7,038 nucleotides of DNA from Planctomycetota bacterium (GTDB taxonomy: Bacteria > Planctomycetota > Phycisphaerae > UBA1845), in NCBI GenBank assembly GCA_022563615.1, contig JADFMZ010000168.1:1-7038 (forward strand), read 5' to 3'. Shown here one piece after another: positions 6,544 through 7,038 of this stretch (the stretch's first letter is position 1; the number at the start of each line of letters is the position of its first letter). Below the pieces are notes generated by a model. It had not been told where the DNA came from. It saw only the letters and a program-made list of their open reading frames with translations, and did not search any database. The position numbers and the translations under genes were made by a program.

Positions 6544-6825
6544 GTGGCTACGATTATCAATACGATCAGCCCCATCACGGCGCCAGCCTTGACGTCCGTA
6601 CCTGCCATGCACAAACCGACGCCCGCCTCTCCAAGGCCCTACCTGGATCCAAGCGACACGGTCGAGCTGTCAGGCGTAGCGAGTTCGCCGTTAGAGACCG
6701 TTGAAACATCCAGCCTGAGTCTGGCCCGTATTCATGCCATCCGAGAACAGATCGCCCGGGGCGTTTTTGAAACCCCCGAACGGCTCTCAGGCACCGCCGA
6801 GCGGCTGCTCGATGTGATCGGATAG
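6544..6825 (+). CDS. FlgM-like anti-sigma-factor family protein
   Basis: A small protein of 93 residues from GTG 6544, chosen because GAGGG lies ten bases upstream. A TTG at 6508 in the same frame would add 12 residues. The N-terminal 35 residues are Pro/Ala/Thr-rich and probably unstructured. Next comes DTVELSGVASSP (about 38-49), then a helix-rich end: LARIHAIREQIARGVFETPERLSGTAERLLDVIG. The pattern (polar linker, VELS, then IREQIARG.FETPERL...AERLL) resembles the C-terminal sigma-binding half of FlgM, the anti-sigma-28 factor, and matches FlgM-like proteins common in planctomycetes. No flagellar gene or sigma-28 promoter is visible nearby, so the partner sigma factor and the role are unknown. 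The gene is separated from the operon by about 500 bases and is probably transcribed independently. The family call rests on a short motif and is moderate. Confidence 0.65.
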   Translation: MATIINTISPITAPALTSVPAMHKPTPASPRPYLDPSDTVELSGVASSPLETVETSSLSLARIHAIREQIARGVFETPERLSGTAERLLDVIG

Positions 6826-6971
6826 CGCCCACCTCTGCCTCATCTGACCTCAACACGCAGCAAGCCTGATCTTTGCAGTCGCTTCGACGCTTGCCCATGA
6901 CAAGCTTACGGAGTCGTCCCTGAGAAACTCTCCAAATCGCTATATTTTCGGTCTAAAAGCGCTTGGATTGG

Positions 6972-6980
6972 TGGTATACT
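6972..6980 (+). promoter_or_regulatory. Extended -10 promoter-like element
   Basis: TGGTATACT combines the TGn extension with TATACT, one mismatch from TATAAT. No good -35 is present at 17 bases (TCTAAA at 6952). Extended -10 promoters can work with a poor -35. Transcription would start near 6987, which leaves only about 14 bases before ATG 7001 and would cut into the AAGGAA ribosome-binding candidate. Either the start point lies slightly upstream or the real start codon is further right. Confidence 0.4.
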
Positions 6981-7000
6981 TTGCAAGGAAGTCGTGGACG

Positions 7001-7038
7001 ATGGACCAAAACCTTGCAATTTCAGACCCGGCATGGAG
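7001..7038 (+). CDS. Possible start of a gene running off the window
   Basis: ATG 7001 is preceded by AAGGAA (6985-6990) at ten bases and by the extended -10 element. The 12 readable codons give MDQNLAISDPAW with no stop before the window ends. This is too short to assign a family. A GTG at 6994 in another frame is also open to the end, with AAGGAA only three bases away. The evidence is the upstream signals rather than the protein sequence. Confidence 0.3.
   Translation, partial: MDQNLAISDPAW

Noticed and set aside
6970..6984. Possible sigma-54 promoter (GG...TTTGC)
   Set aside because: The GG-to-GC spacing is 8 or 11 bases depending on the pair used, not the required 10.

Overview
The window looks like a bacterial chromosome segment of moderately high G+C, most plausibly from a planctomycete-type organism (Phycisphaerae-like). 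This rests on three things: a soluble IIA/HPr/EI phosphorelay with no sugar permease beside it, a stand-alone TIGR03936 (DUF2344) gene directly before an RNase E/G gene, and a small FlgM-like protein with no flagellar genes around it. The taxonomic call is inference from gene content; no marker gene is present.

Bases 1-358 hold no convincing gene. They contain a perfect 25-bp inverted repeat whose arms are themselves palindromic (REP-like, 106-194), three tandem 18-bp units each carrying the dyad TGATG-GTTG-CATCA (203-256), and a 12-bp perfect palindrome (295-306). This is the upstream region of the operon that follows.

Bases 359-6046 are a tightly packed plus-strand block, probably one operon: a PTS IIA protein of the fructose/nitrogen type, HPr (ptsH), Enzyme I (ptsI), a TIGR03936 protein, and a ribonuclease E/G with a long disordered, arginine-rich N-terminus. 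Junctions are a 1-base stop/start overlap, a 42-base gap, a 38-base gap (or an overlap if the longest start is used), and a 10-base overlap. The first three genes make a complete PEP -> EI -> HPr -> IIA phosphate chain, with all key histidines and the EI catalytic residues visible. No EIIB or EIIC is present here, so a regulatory rather than transport role is likely. The last two genes belong to RNA/translation-related metabolism. The layout therefore places a carbon- or energy-sensing phosphorelay in the same probable transcript as the main RNA-decay endonuclease.

Bases 6047-6543 are intergenic, but 6301-6502 is dense in perfect short hairpins, including a 10-bp stem with one bulge, and ends in a terminator-like hairpin. 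This could be an unassigned structured RNA or leader. A 93-residue FlgM-like protein follows at 6544-6825. The right end carries an extended -10 promoter-like element and the possible first codons of another gene that runs off the window.
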